Source: a bacterium UBP10_UBA1149 | Lineage (GTDB): Bacteria; Desulfobacterota; Binatia; UBA1149 | DNA length: 34,807 nucleotides | Assembly: GCA_002311335.1 (NCBI GenBank) | Contig: DBZX01000080.1 | Coordinates: forward strand, 9,478 to 44,284 | Direction of reading: 5' to 3' | Shown: in pieces, positions 22,335-31,163 of the stretch | How the letters are laid out: each line of letters begins with the position of its first letter | How positions within the stretch are numbered: the first letter of the stretch is position 1 | Made by a program: the position numbers and the translations under genes | Notes under the pieces: generated by a model | What the model was told of the DNA's origin: nothing | Database searches by the model: none | What the model saw: only the letters and a program-made list of their open reading frames with translations

Positions 22335-24569
22335 TCAGCGCAGGTAGATCGGCGATGACCAGGCCCGCGGCTCGGCCGTTGCCAGGCAATCCTCCTCGTT
22401 GGGCATCCGGAAGTCGGCGCCCCAACAGGGGTCCACCTCCTCGCAGTTGCCGTCGTCGTCGTACTTGCAGCGCAGGGAGTCGGCGTTGACCGTGGGAGTG
22501 GCGCGCTCTATGGCGCGCACGTAGTACACGTGTTCGCGATCGCTGCGGGCCTGCTCGGGGTCGTCGAACTCCACCGTACAGCCGTTGCCGTCGGCGGGGC
22601 AGGGCAGTATCTTCCACGGGTCTTCGATGAGCTCGGCCAGGGAGTCGTCTTGTGCCGCCGCAAGGTTGCCGGGGCGGCGCGCACGCACGCGCACTACTTC
22701 TATGCGCTCGATGGGGCGCCTTTGGTCGGTGGGGTTGTAGCACTCACCTCGGCACAGGCGCTCGAGCCTCGCGGGTGACAGGCCCTGCTCGGAGTGCTCG
22801 GGGCAGCCTTGCTCCTGCTCCAGCGAGCCAGCGGCTCGTACCCTGAAACGCGGTGTTCCGGTCATGTCGGCTTCGCCGCCCATGGCGAGCTCGCCGTCGG
22901 GGCCGTTCAGCAGGTCAAACCACAGCAGTATGCGCGGCCCGCTGGTGCCGTAGACCTCGCGTCGTTTCATGGCCTGCCAGATCGAATCCCGGTCGCGACC
23001 GCGGGAGTGCACGGCAACTAACCCGCCGGTGAAAAAAAATGACGCGACCCTTTCGGCTTCCAAGGCGAGCATAGGGTTGGACATGACCGCGTCGGTGGCA
23101 ACGAAGGCCTGGGATTCCCCATTATCGACAGCTTTTTCTCCGCGCAGGAGGTCATAGGCAAAGCGGCTCTGTATGCCCATGGCCTCGGTCATCTGGTAGC
23201 GCGCGTACTCCTTGTAGCCGGTACCCGGGCGCGCGTTGTGGTTATCGCTCGAAGCCATGAAGCCGAAGCGAAACCGGCGCGCATCGCCGTCGGCCTGGTC
23301 GGTCGTCAATGCGAGCGCGTACTGTGCCGAGCTGCGCGGGCGGTAGTTGAAGGTCGGCAGAAAACAGTCGCGGCACTGGCCGCAGTCGAGCCAATCTTCG
23401 GGCTCGGCCCAGGGTAACGACAGGTGACCCTGCTGGCCGGCCGCGAGATGGTTGGTCTGGGCTTCGGTCACCAGCTGTTCGCAGTGAGGCGAGGTCGGAT
23501 CTGCGCAGCGTTCGCGCACCAGCTGGCCGGCCCGTTGGCAGCAGGGCAGGTATTCCTCGCTGGCCTCGGGGCAGACAGCACCGTCCTCGCGCCAGTCTCG
23601 GTATTCTTCGGAGTTGCCGTGGCCGGAGAACACCTCCAGCAGGATCTGCCTATCGGGGTCGTGCTGCGCGCCCTTCAACTGCTTGTCGAACGACGAGCCC
23701 GGCGGTGTGTACGCACCCCAGGTGGTGCCGTGCGGAATCACTATAGACTCGTGCCCCCACTGGGCGAGTTTTTCGAATAGCTCGGCAGGGTCCTGGGCGG
23801 TTTCGATGCAGTCGACGGGAAGCTGGCGGGTGTCGACTCCGGTCTGGCAGGCGGGGGTGGCGAGGATCTCGTTCTGGTAGAAATTGTAGGAAAAAAGTCT
23901 CTCGGTTTCACCAATGTTAGCCAGGGTAAGAAGCAGCCGCTGCGTGGGTGGCCGCTTGTTGCTCAGCACCCTTATCAAGGGCGACGGCGCAGCGATGGGT
24001 CGCGCGGGTATGGAGTCCTCGTCGAGATCGCGAAGGATGACGTTCTTGTGCCCCCAGTGATCCGATGGAGTCTGTCCCACCTGCGTCCACTCCCATCCCA
24101 GGTAGGCCACCACGTCGGGATTGTCGGGGTCGCCGGCCAGGGCGTTGCACTGGCGAACCGAATCGACGGTCTCCTGCCAGTGCTGCGGGGTCAGGCCCTC
24201 GGCGTGATCGTTTATGCTCCAGAAGTCGAGGCCCGAGCAGTAACGCGCAAAATCACAGGCGTCGGCCGGCGGGTGCGCGCCTTCGCCCTGCACGACAGGC
24301 AGGCTCATCATGAAAGCGTCGGGCGAAAAGGTGGTGTGTACGTGAAGGTCGCCGAAGAGAATCTGCTTGTCGTTGCCGACCTCAAGAGCCTGGGCGGTTC
24401 CGCGTTGCCTGGCCTGCTCGGTCTCGACGACCGTTGTCGGTAAGGCGGCGCCTTCTATGTTGCCAGGACCCTGGTGCTTACCGCAGCCTGGCAGCATGAC
24501 CAGGGCTGTCGCGCTGAGAGCAAGAAGAACCCGTAGCGGGGTGGCCTTGAGATGAAGGCGACTACTCAT
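22335..24569 (-). CDS. DUF3604 lipoprotein (PHP-like metal-dependent domain)
   Basis: This 744-residue protein begins MSSRLHLKATPLRVLLALSA and continues to a lipobox LPGC with C29, so it is exported and lipid-anchored. The mature part is a DUF3604 domain, related to PHP phosphoesterases. ILFGDLHVHTTFSPDAF (D74, H76, H78) supplies the first metal ligands, FWSINDHAEGLT the next, then VAYLGWEWTQ, IVIPHGTTWGAYTPPG and FGFMASSDNHNARPGTGYKE. Two cysteine-rich insertions (for example CPEASEEYLPCCQRAG and CGQCRDC) suggest disulfides, as expected in the periplasm. GGGAG lies upstream of ATG 24569. It sits 29 bases after the nitronate-monooxygenase-like gene. The enzymatic role of DUF3604 is not established; hydrolysis of a phospho- or cyclic ester is plausible. 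Confidence 0.92.
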   Translation of the reverse strand: MSSRLHLKATPLRVLLALSATALVMLPGCGKHQGPGNIEGAALPTTVVETEQARQRGTAQALEVGNDKQILFGDLHVHTTFSPDAFMMSLPVVQGEGAHPPADACDFARYCSGLDFWSINDHAEGLTPQHWQETVDSVRQCNALAGDPDNPDVVAYLGWEWTQVGQTPSDHWGHKNVILRDLDEDSIPARPIAAPSPLIRVLSNKRPPTQRLLLTLANIGETERLFSYNFYQNEILATPACQTGVDTRQLPVDCIETAQDPAELFEKLAQWGHESIVIPHGTTWGAYTPPGSSFDKQLKGAQHDPDRQILLEVFSGHGNSEEYRDWREDGAVCPEASEEYLPCCQRAGQLVRERCADPTSPHCEQLVTEAQTNHLAAGQQGHLSLPWAEPEDWLDCGQCRDCFLPTFNYRPRSSAQYALALTTDQADGDARRFRFGFMASSDNHNARPGTGYKEYARYQMTEAMGIQSRFAYDLLRGEKAVDNGESQAFVATDAVMSNPMLALEAERVASFFFTGGLVAVHSRGRDRDSIWQAMKRREVYGTSGPRILLWFDLLNGPDGELAMGGEADMTGTPRFRVRAAGSLEQEQGCPEHSEQGLSPARLERLCRGECYNPTDQRRPIERIEVVRVRARRPGNLAAAQDDSLAELIEDPWKILPCPADGNGCTVEFDDPEQARSDREHVYYVRAIERATPTVNADSLRCKYDDDGNCEEVDPCWGADFRMPNEEDCLATAEPRAWSSPIYLR

Positions 24570-24598
24570 GCGTATCTTTCTCCCGCCAGTGAAGGCGT

Positions 24599-25720
24599 TC
24601 AGACATCCGGCATCAGGGACTGCAGGTGCTCGTAAGCATCGATGTATTCTTCTACCAGTTGCTGGATCACCTGCCGCACCGGGCGTACATCGTTCATGCG
24701 CCCCACGATCTGTCCCACCGGGTTGAAGGCGACTCCCTGGGCCTTCGATGCGTAGCGGTGCACGCGGTGCACGGCATCGGCGGTTACCATCCACTGCAGC
24801 GGCATGCCCAGCGGCGCGGGGGTATCGGGGTCATCCCAGGCCTTGGTCCAGTCGTTCTTGAGCATGCGGCAGGGCTTGCCGGTCCAGCTGCGCGACCTGA
24901 CTGTGTCCCGGGTCTGGGCATCCAGCAGGTCCTGTATCTGCTCGGGTGGGCAGGCCGACTCCGCCACTGTGAGCCACAGCGAGCCAGACCACACGCCCTG
25001 CGCTCCCATGGCCAGCGCGGCTGCCATCTGCCGCCCGCTGCCGATTCCGCCAGCTGCCAACACCGGTAGCGGCGCGACGGCATCGATCACTTCGGGCCAC
25101 AGCACCATGCTGCCCACGTCGCCGGTGTGCCCCCCGCCCTCGGTGCCCTGGGCGATGATGAAGTCGCAGCCTGCTTCCTTGTGCTTGAGGGCCTGGTAGG
25201 CGCTGCCGCACAGCGCTCCCACCAGCAGGCCGGCGTCCTGTATCTCCTTGATGACTTCGGCCGGGGGCGTGCCCAGCGCGTTGGCTATGAGTTTGACCTT
25301 CTTGTGCTTGAGCGCGGTTTCTACCTGCGGGCCGGCCGTCAGCTGCGTCCATCCGAGCAGCTCTTTTGCTTTTTCGCCTTCGGGCAGTGGCGGCACTCCG
25401 TGTTCGTCGAGTACGCGCGAGGCGAAGTCGCGGTGTTCCTGTGGCACTTGGGCGGCGAGCAGGGCCTGCAGCTTGTCGAGGTCGGTTTCTTCCATGCCCT
25501 CGTATTTGCCGGGGATGACGATGTCCACGCCGTAGGGGTTGTCACCCACGTGTTCGTCTATCCACTGAAGTTCAGCTTCGAGTTCTTCTACCGAAAAACC
25601 TACGGCGCCCAGCACGCCCAGCCCGCCGGAGTTGCTGACCGCGGCCACCACGTCGCGGCAGTGGGTGAAGGCAAAAATGGGGAATTCGATTCCAAGGCGC
25701 TTGCATAGTTCGGTTTGCAC
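24599..25720 (-). CDS. Nitronate monooxygenase / 2-nitropropane-dioxygenase-like enzyme
   Basis: This 373-residue FMN TIM-barrel protein has an N-terminal LGIEFPIFAFTHCRDVVAAV, where P and F contact the flavin. VSNSGGLGVLGA is the first glycine loop, IIAQGTEGGGHTGDVGSMVL contains the conserved GGHTG with the putative catalytic histidine, and VLAAGGIGSGRQMAAALAMG is the phosphate-binding strand. The family oxidises nitronates, but many homologues are enoyl reductases or unknown. The GTG at 25720 is set by GGAG about 6 bases upstream. It opens the leftward NMO/DUF3604/acyl-CoA-synthetase cluster. A perfect TnnAACnnGTTnnA palindrome lies at 25743-25756, just upstream, so expression is probably controlled by a KstR-like TetR protein encoded elsewhere. 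Confidence 0.92.
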   Translation of the reverse strand: MQTELCKRLGIEFPIFAFTHCRDVVAAVSNSGGLGVLGAVGFSVEELEAELQWIDEHVGDNPYGVDIVIPGKYEGMEETDLDKLQALLAAQVPQEHRDFASRVLDEHGVPPLPEGEKAKELLGWTQLTAGPQVETALKHKKVKLIANALGTPPAEVIKEIQDAGLLVGALCGSAYQALKHKEAGCDFIIAQGTEGGGHTGDVGSMVLWPEVIDAVAPLPVLAAGGIGSGRQMAAALAMGAQGVWSGSLWLTVAESACPPEQIQDLLDAQTRDTVRSRSWTGKPCRMLKNDWTKAWDDPDTPAPLGMPLQWMVTADAVHRVHRYASKAQGVAFNPVGQIVGRMNDVRPVRQVIQQLVEEYIDAYEHLQSLMPDV

Positions 25721-25742
25721 GGGTTTCTCCTTTGCTTAGGGG

Positions 25743-25756
25743 TAGAACGTGTTCTA
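25743..25756. promoter_or_regulatory. KstR-type operator palindrome
   Basis: TAGAACGTGTTCTA has exact 6-base inverted arms around GT and fits TnnAACnnGTTnnA, the consensus for the mycobacterial steroid-degradation repressor KstR (recalled, not searched). It lies 23 bases upstream of the NMO start and 50 upstream of the sulfotransferase start, so it could control both directions. No other full match was noticed in the window. Confidence 0.65.
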
Positions 25757-25805
25757 CTTTGCCCGCGTAGGCAGGCAAAGCAAGGTGTCGGGTGGAGCGA
25801 AGAAA

Positions 25806-27068
25806 GTGAGATTGGTGGTGCGCGGTTACAACGCGCTCAGCCAAGCGCTCGGGCGTTTGGGCCGGGGGCGGGCGACTTTTGTTGAAAGCGAACAGGCGCT
25901 GCACGACGCTGCCCTGCGCGCGGCGGGCGGTAGCAGGGCCGGCAATGACACGGACAACGCAGGCGACTTCGGCGACCCCGGTTACCTCGAAGGTCTGCGC
26001 GTTCTGTTGTCAGCTCTCGACAAGGAAGCCGAGCCCACGCCCTTCGGTCGCATGATGCTGCGCAAGCAGCTTGTCAGCGTTCTGCGCAACCGCCTGCTGG
26101 TAGAGCGGCAGCTCGCCGGGCAGCCGGCGATTGAGCAGCAGCCGGTTGAAAAACCCATCATCATCCTCGGCCTGCCGCGCACCGGTACCACCGCTTTGCA
26201 CCAGCTCATAGGTAACGACCCCGGGGTACAGGTGCTCGAGTACTGGCTGGCGGCCGCGCCACAACCGCGCCCGCCGCGCGAGCAGTGGGCCCGCAACCGC
26301 AACTACAAGGAGGCGCTGTCAGACCTGCGAGGCATGTACTACCTCGACCCGTCGCTCAAGGCCGTCCACCTGATGACTGCCGACGGCGCTGAGGAGTGCC
26401 GCCACCTGTTGCAGCACTGCTTCGCCGACGACACCTTCGACTGCAACTCCAAGGTGCCCTCCTATTCCGCTTGGTACGACGGGGTCGACATGCGCCCGGC
26501 CTACCTGCAGCACCGTCGTTGCCTGCAGCTCATAGCTTCCACCGCGCCCGGCCGTCGCTGGGTGCTCAAGTACCCGGTGCACATGGGCAACCTCGACCTG
26601 TTGTTTGAGCTCTATCCGGACGCCTGCGTGGTGCAGACCCACCGCGACCCGGCGCGCATAGTGCCGTCCGAGTGCAGCCTGGTGTCGGGCTGGCGCGCGC
26701 TCTACGAAACCGGTGTCGATCGCCACGAGATAGGCCGCAGGCGCATGGAGCTTTGGGCGGCGCGGCTGGAGCACACCATGGAGGTGAGAAAAGGCCGCGA
26801 GGATCGCTTCTTTGACCTCAACTTTCGCGAGGTACTGTCGGATCCGGTGGCCGCTGTGCGCCGGGTCTACGATCACTTCGGCCTCGAGCTCGCCGGCGAA
26901 GGCGAGAGCAGGCTGGGAAACTGGCGGCAGGAAAATCCCCACGGCAAGTACGGGCTGCACACTTACAGTGCTGCCGACTACGGGCTCGACGACGTCATGA
27001 TGCACGATAGGTACGCGGCTTACATGCAAGCTTTCGGCGTCGAACTCGAGGAGAGCCTGCCGCTGTGA
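25806..27068 (+). CDS. PAPS-dependent sulfotransferase, second paralogue
   Basis: This 420-residue sulfotransferase has the 5'-phosphosulfate loop PIIILGLPRTGTTALHQLI (G122 to T129) and a 3'-phosphate segment VVQTHRDPARIVPSEC (278-290). RWVLKYPVHMGNL is the usual LKxPxH block. It shares organisation but only the motifs with the protein at 1929-3227, so they are distant paralogues. The frame opens at 25749, but GTG 25806 (MRLVVRGYNALSQALGRLG) has GGAG 8 bases upstream and resembles the start of related proteins; the earlier GTG lies inside the operator. The stop overlaps the aminotransferase start as GTGA, so the two proteins are made together. That pairing suggests sulfation of an amino-bearing metabolite or N-sulfation; the substrate is unknown. 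Confidence 0.93.
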   Translation: MRLVVRGYNALSQALGRLGRGRATFVESEQALHDAALRAAGGSRAGNDTDNAGDFGDPGYLEGLRVLLSALDKEAEPTPFGRMMLRKQLVSVLRNRLLVERQLAGQPAIEQQPVEKPIIILGLPRTGTTALHQLIGNDPGVQVLEYWLAAAPQPRPPREQWARNRNYKEALSDLRGMYYLDPSLKAVHLMTADGAEECRHLLQHCFADDTFDCNSKVPSYSAWYDGVDMRPAYLQHRRCLQLIASTAPGRRWVLKYPVHMGNLDLLFELYPDACVVQTHRDPARIVPSECSLVSGWRALYETGVDRHEIGRRRMELWAARLEHTMEVRKGREDRFFDLNFREVLSDPVAAVRRVYDHFGLELAGEGESRLGNWRQENPHGKYGLHTYSAADYGLDDVMMHDRYAAYMQAFGVELEESLPL

Positions 27069-28456
27069 GCCGTCGTGCCCCAGGCCCCGGGGAGCCACCA
27101 CGGGCGGGTGACCTGCCGGCGCGTGCGCGCAATCCCCGGACAGAGGGCAGCCGGCGGCTACTCGAGCAGGCGGCGCGTCTGCTTCCCTCGGGCGTGCGCA
27201 GCAACACCGGTCTTGCGGAGGACGCGTTGCTCGTGGCTTCGGCCCGCGGCGCAATAGTGACCGACAGCGACGGTAACGATTACGTTGATTACCTGCTGGG
27301 CTCGGGGCCCATGATACTGGGGCACGCCCACCCGGCCGTCGTTGAGGCCGTTGGTCGCCAGCTGGCCGACGGCTCGAGCTATCTCGCCCTCAACGAACGC
27401 GCGGTCGAGCTGGCCCAGGCCGTGGTTGATCGCGTGCCCTGTGCCGAGGCCGTGAGTTTTTACAGCTCGGGCAGCGAGTCGGTCAACTACGCGCTCAGGC
27501 TCGCGCGCGCAGCCACCGGCAGGCAGAAAATTCTCAAGTTCGAGGGCGCGTTTCACGGCATGGGCGACGAATCCCTGCACTCGAACCAGTGGACGACGGG
27601 TCTCGGCGAAGGGCAGGCCGCCGGGGGCACAGCCGCTCGACCGATGGCCGTACCCAACAGTGCCGGGTTGCCCGGGGCCGTGACCGAGTCGGTACTGGTG
27701 GCGCCCTACAATGACCTGGCAGCCACCGGCGAACTGCTGGCCGAGCAGGGCGCTGAGGTCGCGGCCATAATCGTCGAGCCCATGCAGCGCACGCTGGTCC
27801 CGGCCGAAGGTTTCCTGGCCGGGCTGCGGCAGTTGGCCGACAGCAGCGGCGCGCTGTTGGTCTTTGACGAGATGGTGACTGCGTTTCGCCTGGCCCGGGG
27901 AGGCGCCCAGGAGGCTTACGGCGTCGTGCCGGATCTAGCGACGCTCGGCAAGACGGTGTCCGGCGGTCATCCGCTGGCGGTGCTCTGCGGCGCCGCGGAA
28001 ATCATGGAATACCTGCGGCCGGGCCGCGAGCCTGCCGCGGGTGGTGTTATGCAGACCGGCACCTTCTCGGGTAACCCCGTGTCCTGCGTGGCCGCGCTGG
28101 CAACCCTCGCCGAGTTGGATCGGCCCGGTGTCTACCAGCGCCTCGCAGCGTCGGGGCAGCGCTTGCGCGCGGGCCTGGACGCGGCCTTTGCCGCCGCCGG
28201 CATCGAGGCTTGCAGCAGCGGCCACGACACGGCCTTCGAAGCCTGGTTTCTGCCGCGACCTCCGCGCAACCATCGCGACACCCTGGCGACCGACCGTGGC
28301 CGGCAGACGGAGTTTGCGCACTTGTTGCTCGAACGAGGCGTGCTCAAGGCCCACGAAAAGTTTTTCGTTTGCACGGCACACGACGATCGCTTGCTCGAGT
28401 TTACCGTGCAGGCTTTTCACGATGCCGCCAGCGCGCTCGCCGCTGCCGGAGACTGA
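27065..28456 (+). CDS. Class III PLP aminotransferase / glutamate-1-semialdehyde-aminomutase-like
   Basis: This 463-residue fold-type I PLP enzyme closely follows the HemL-like pattern: LLPSGVRSN near the start, DYLLGSGPMILGHAHP, FYSSGSESVNYALRLARAAT (PLP phosphate region), FEGAFHGMGDE, VEPMQ, LLVFDEMVTAFRLARGGAQE (D268) and LATLGKTVSGGHPLAVL with the Schiff-base lysine K296. The first 28 residues are Pro/Arg-rich and probably disordered. As HemL genes rarely sit beside sulfotransferases, a secondary-metabolic aminotransferase or aminomutase is more likely than heme synthesis. Its GTG start overlaps the sulfotransferase stop by 4 bases. It ends 9 bases from the convergent dehydrogenase gene. 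Confidence 0.93.
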   Translation: MSRRAPGPGEPPRAGDLPARARNPRTEGSRRLLEQAARLLPSGVRSNTGLAEDALLVASARGAIVTDSDGNDYVDYLLGSGPMILGHAHPAVVEAVGRQLADGSSYLALNERAVELAQAVVDRVPCAEAVSFYSSGSESVNYALRLARAATGRQKILKFEGAFHGMGDESLHSNQWTTGLGEGQAAGGTAARPMAVPNSAGLPGAVTESVLVAPYNDLAATGELLAEQGAEVAAIIVEPMQRTLVPAEGFLAGLRQLADSSGALLVFDEMVTAFRLARGGAQEAYGVVPDLATLGKTVSGGHPLAVLCGAAEIMEYLRPGREPAAGGVMQTGTFSGNPVSCVAALATLAELDRPGVYQRLAASGQRLRAGLDAAFAAAGIEACSSGHDTAFEAWFLPRPPRNHRDTLATDRGRQTEFAHLLLERGVLKAHEKFFVCTAHDDRLLEFTVQAFHDAASALAAAGD

Positions 28457-28465
28457 CGGCCGTCG

Positions 28466-29695
28466 TCAGGCCGGGAACTCGAACAACACCTTCACCGCCT
28501 CGCTGCGGTCCTGTCGTCGGCAGGCCATGAACGCCTCCCGGTACTCGGCCAGGCCAAAGCGGTGGGTGATCAATGGGCTGAGGTCGAGGCGGCCCTCGCG
28601 CGTCCAGTCGATGTAGTGTTCAAAGGCGTGCCGGCGCGATCCGTTTACGGTTTCATGGCCGAAGCCACTGGAGCCGACGAGGGCAATCTCCTTGAAATAA
28701 AGCGGCGTCCATTCGAAGCGCGCCGGCTTCTCCACGCCTGTGACCACTACCGCGGCGTGCGGGCGCGCCACTCGCAGCCCGACCTCCAGTGTCGAGGGCA
28801 TCCCGACCGTGTCGTAGACCACGTCGACGCCGCCGGTCAGCATGGGCAGCCCCCGCCAGGGCCTGCGCAGGGGGCTCTTGGTCTCGTCGGCTACGCGTTC
28901 AATCAAGGAGAGCTCGGGCTTGTGGTCGATTACGACATGGGCGCCCAGTTGGGCGGCGAGACGGGCCTGTTGCGGAAAACGGGCCACGGCCAACACGCGG
29001 CAGTCCGGCCACAGAAGCCTGAGCGCCGCCACCTGGCACAGCCCCAGCGTGCCGCAGCCGTAGACCAGCACGCAACCGTCATCGGGTGGTGGTCGCAACA
29101 GCGTGGCGTGCAGCGATACCGAGAAAGGATCGGCGAGCACGGCCTGTTCGTCGCTGATGTCAGGGGGCAATACGAAGCACTGCGAGCGGTGGGCCACCAG
29201 CGATTCGGCAAAGCCACCGTGGGCGTCGGCGCTGTTGCCGTGGTGAATGCCGGGCGCCAGCGAGCCGCGTTCGAAGTTTTCGCATTGCGCCAACTCACCA
29301 ACCGCGCACCAGCGGCAGGGCTCGAGCCCACGCGGTTCACAGGACAACCACGGGTTGAGCAGCACACGGTCGCCCGGCTCAATGCCGTGGACCTCGTCAC
29401 CGCAGTCGCGCACCACGCCTACGACTTCGTGGCCCAGCACCTGGGGAAAGGATATGAGCGAGGTCATGGGGTTGTCGATCGAGCCGTTGAGAAACACCTG
29501 CTTGTAGTCGCTGCCGCACAGCCCGCACAGTCGTGTCTGAAGGCGCAGCCACTCGGCGCCGGGCAACCGGGGCTCGGCCAACTCGCGTAGTTGCAGGGGG
29601 GAGGTCGGCCCCACGCAGGCGGCCGGCCAGGCGCGCGAGAGCAGGGCGGTGGCGACGGTACGTAATACCTTGTTTTCGAATACCAGCGCTTTCAT
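28466..29695 (-). CDS. Zinc-dependent alcohol dehydrogenase (MDR), full zinc-site type
   Basis: This 409-residue MDR dehydrogenase has the catalytic zinc ligands C60 (LCGLCGSDYK) and H89/E90 (VLGHEVVG). Here the structural zinc cysteines are present (C119, C127, C130, C138), unlike the dehydrogenase at 232. The coenzyme loop is VYGCGTLGLCQVAALR. VVYDTVGMPSTLEVGL and HRFGLAEYREAFMACR are normal C-terminal segments. Its N-terminus holds an insertion (residues 12-35) that is longer than usual. ATG 29695 (MKALVFENKV) is a standard family start. It is transcribed alone leftward, divergent from the DUF1329 gene. The 147-base divergent space (29696-29842) shows no clear promoter or operator. Confidence 0.93.
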   Translation of the reverse strand: MKALVFENKVLRTVATALLSRAWPAACVGPTSPLQLRELAEPRLPGAEWLRLQTRLCGLCGSDYKQVFLNGSIDNPMTSLISFPQVLGHEVVGVVRDCGDEVHGIEPGDRVLLNPWLSCEPRGLEPCRWCAVGELAQCENFERGSLAPGIHHGNSADAHGGFAESLVAHRSQCFVLPPDISDEQAVLADPFSVSLHATLLRPPPDDGCVLVYGCGTLGLCQVAALRLLWPDCRVLAVARFPQQARLAAQLGAHVVIDHKPELSLIERVADETKSPLRRPWRGLPMLTGGVDVVYDTVGMPSTLEVGLRVARPHAAVVVTGVEKPARFEWTPLYFKEIALVGSSGFGHETVNGSRRHAFEHYIDWTREGRLDLSPLITHRFGLAEYREAFMACRRQDRSEAVKVLFEFPA

Positions 29696-29842
29696 TACGG
29701 TTGTCGGGCGCTGGCATTCTACTCGACGGCCAGGTCCAAGCCAGTGGGTGGGGTCTCGGCCGGGGATTGTTGTATGGGCTGCGCTGCGGGGCTAGTCATG
29801 GGCCCGGTCCGGCTGAACGGGAGACAAGGGGATACAGTATTG

Positions 29843-31114
29843 ATGAATTTCAAACGCGCGCTGGCAGCCCCTTCGGCTGTTTTCTTAGTGGCCCTGCTGC
29901 CCCTGTCGGCCGGGGCCGACGTCAAGGCCGGCGACGTGATCACCAGGGCAAACCTGGAAAAGGCAGGGGACCTGCTGTCTCCGGGAATGCAGTGGATAGT
30001 CGAAAGGGGCGCGCGCCTGACCATTATCGACCCAACGCCGGTGAGCGCTTCGCGCATATATATGGAGGCCACCGAGAAGTACGCGGCCCAGGTCAAGCTC
30101 AGCGATGATGGGCAAGCGCTGCTCAACTGGGTAGCCGGACGACCGTTTACGACCATAGATGCCAACGACCCCGAGGTCGCGCGCAAGATCATGTACAACT
30201 ACGAGAAGCGCTGGAGTCAGACCGACGACGTCATGCTGCGCAATTTCGACGCCGACACCGGGGCGCTGGGAGTCGAGGGCCGTGGTATGACGGTGGAGCG
30301 ACATTTTCTTCTCGATACTTTTCGCAGGCTCTACTACAAGGGCAGGTTGGAGGTAGATCCCAAGCCTGACTGGCTGCCCAACGAAGACGAAGCGCTCTTC
30401 AAGCAGTCAATGCACCCCTTCATCGAGCCCTTTGACCTCAGGGGAGTCGGTGCAACCTTCTATCGTTACCAGGACCACACCCGTCAGGACGACACCTGGT
30501 TGTACCTGCCGCAGCTGCGCAGGGTCCGCCGACTGTCGTCGGCCCAGCGCAGCGACGCTCTCTTCGGCCAGGATACCGACCAGGACAGTTACTACGGCTA
30601 CTCGGGCAACATCGCCTGGGCTGACTGGAAATATCTCGGCGAGAAGACCTTGCTGGGGGCCATGCACGCCGAGAATTACCCTGTGAAATGGGGCGAGGGC
30701 AGCGCCGATTTTTTCTTCGACGACGTTTGGGAAAAACGCGAAGTGTACGTGGTGGAGTTCAAGTCCAAGTTGCCCCAGTACGCTTACGGCAAGCGTATGC
30801 TGTTCGTGGACAAGGAGTGTTTTCTCATTCCCTACACCGACATTTACGACCAGGCCGACCAGTTGTGGAAGGTCTGGGTAAACCTGTTCAAGATCGCCAG
30901 GCAGCCCTTCCCCAACCCGCCGGAGGGCGGTACCTACGAGGACGAAGTGGCGTTTATACCGGCCATCGTGATGGTCGACGAGCAATTGGTGCACGCCACC
31001 CGTGCTTCGTTGCCCAGCCATCGCTTTGAGCGCGAGGTAGGTTGGTTTCTCAACCAGGACAACGCGACGGTCGATTTCTTCTCGGTAGCCGAGCTCATTT
31101 CGTCAGGACGCTGA
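29843..31114 (+). CDS. DUF1329 exported protein (outer-membrane lipid/lipoprotein-handling fold)
   Basis: This 423-residue protein has a cleavable signal peptide: MNFKRALAAP, then SAVFLVALLPLSAGADVKAG with cleavage probably after SAGA. DUF1329 proteins have a LolA/LolB-like half-barrel and are often encoded with hydrophobic-compound degradation and resistance genes. Typical blocks here are GMQWIVERGARLTI, RSDALFGQDTDQDSYYGYSG and SQ-like WLYLPQLRRVRRLSS; YDQADQLWKVWVNLFKIA lies near the end. ATG 29843 is chosen because the signal peptide begins there; AAGGGG lies about 12 bases upstream. The frame continues upstream to 29744 without sense. It likely works in the periplasm or outer membrane, perhaps in uptake of an apolar substrate; the ligand is unknown. 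It converges on the cysteine-rich gene with 49 bases between and no recognisable terminator. Confidence 0.93.
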   Translation: MNFKRALAAPSAVFLVALLPLSAGADVKAGDVITRANLEKAGDLLSPGMQWIVERGARLTIIDPTPVSASRIYMEATEKYAAQVKLSDDGQALLNWVAGRPFTTIDANDPEVARKIMYNYEKRWSQTDDVMLRNFDADTGALGVEGRGMTVERHFLLDTFRRLYYKGRLEVDPKPDWLPNEDEALFKQSMHPFIEPFDLRGVGATFYRYQDHTRQDDTWLYLPQLRRVRRLSSAQRSDALFGQDTDQDSYYGYSGNIAWADWKYLGEKTLLGAMHAENYPVKWGEGSADFFFDDVWEKREVYVVEFKSKLPQYAYGKRMLFVDKECFLIPYTDIYDQADQLWKVWVNLFKIARQPFPNPPEGGTYEDEVAFIPAIVMVDEQLVHATRASLPSHRFEREVGWFLNQDNATVDFFSVAELISSGR

Positions 31115-31163
31115 GGATTGTCTCGCGAGGGGTGAGTGTTGTGGTCCTGGAGCTAGCCACCAG

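Noticed and set aside
26319..27254. 311-residue open frame on the minus strand
   Set aside because: It is antisense across the sulfotransferase/aminotransferase junction and lacks motifs or a ribosome binding site.
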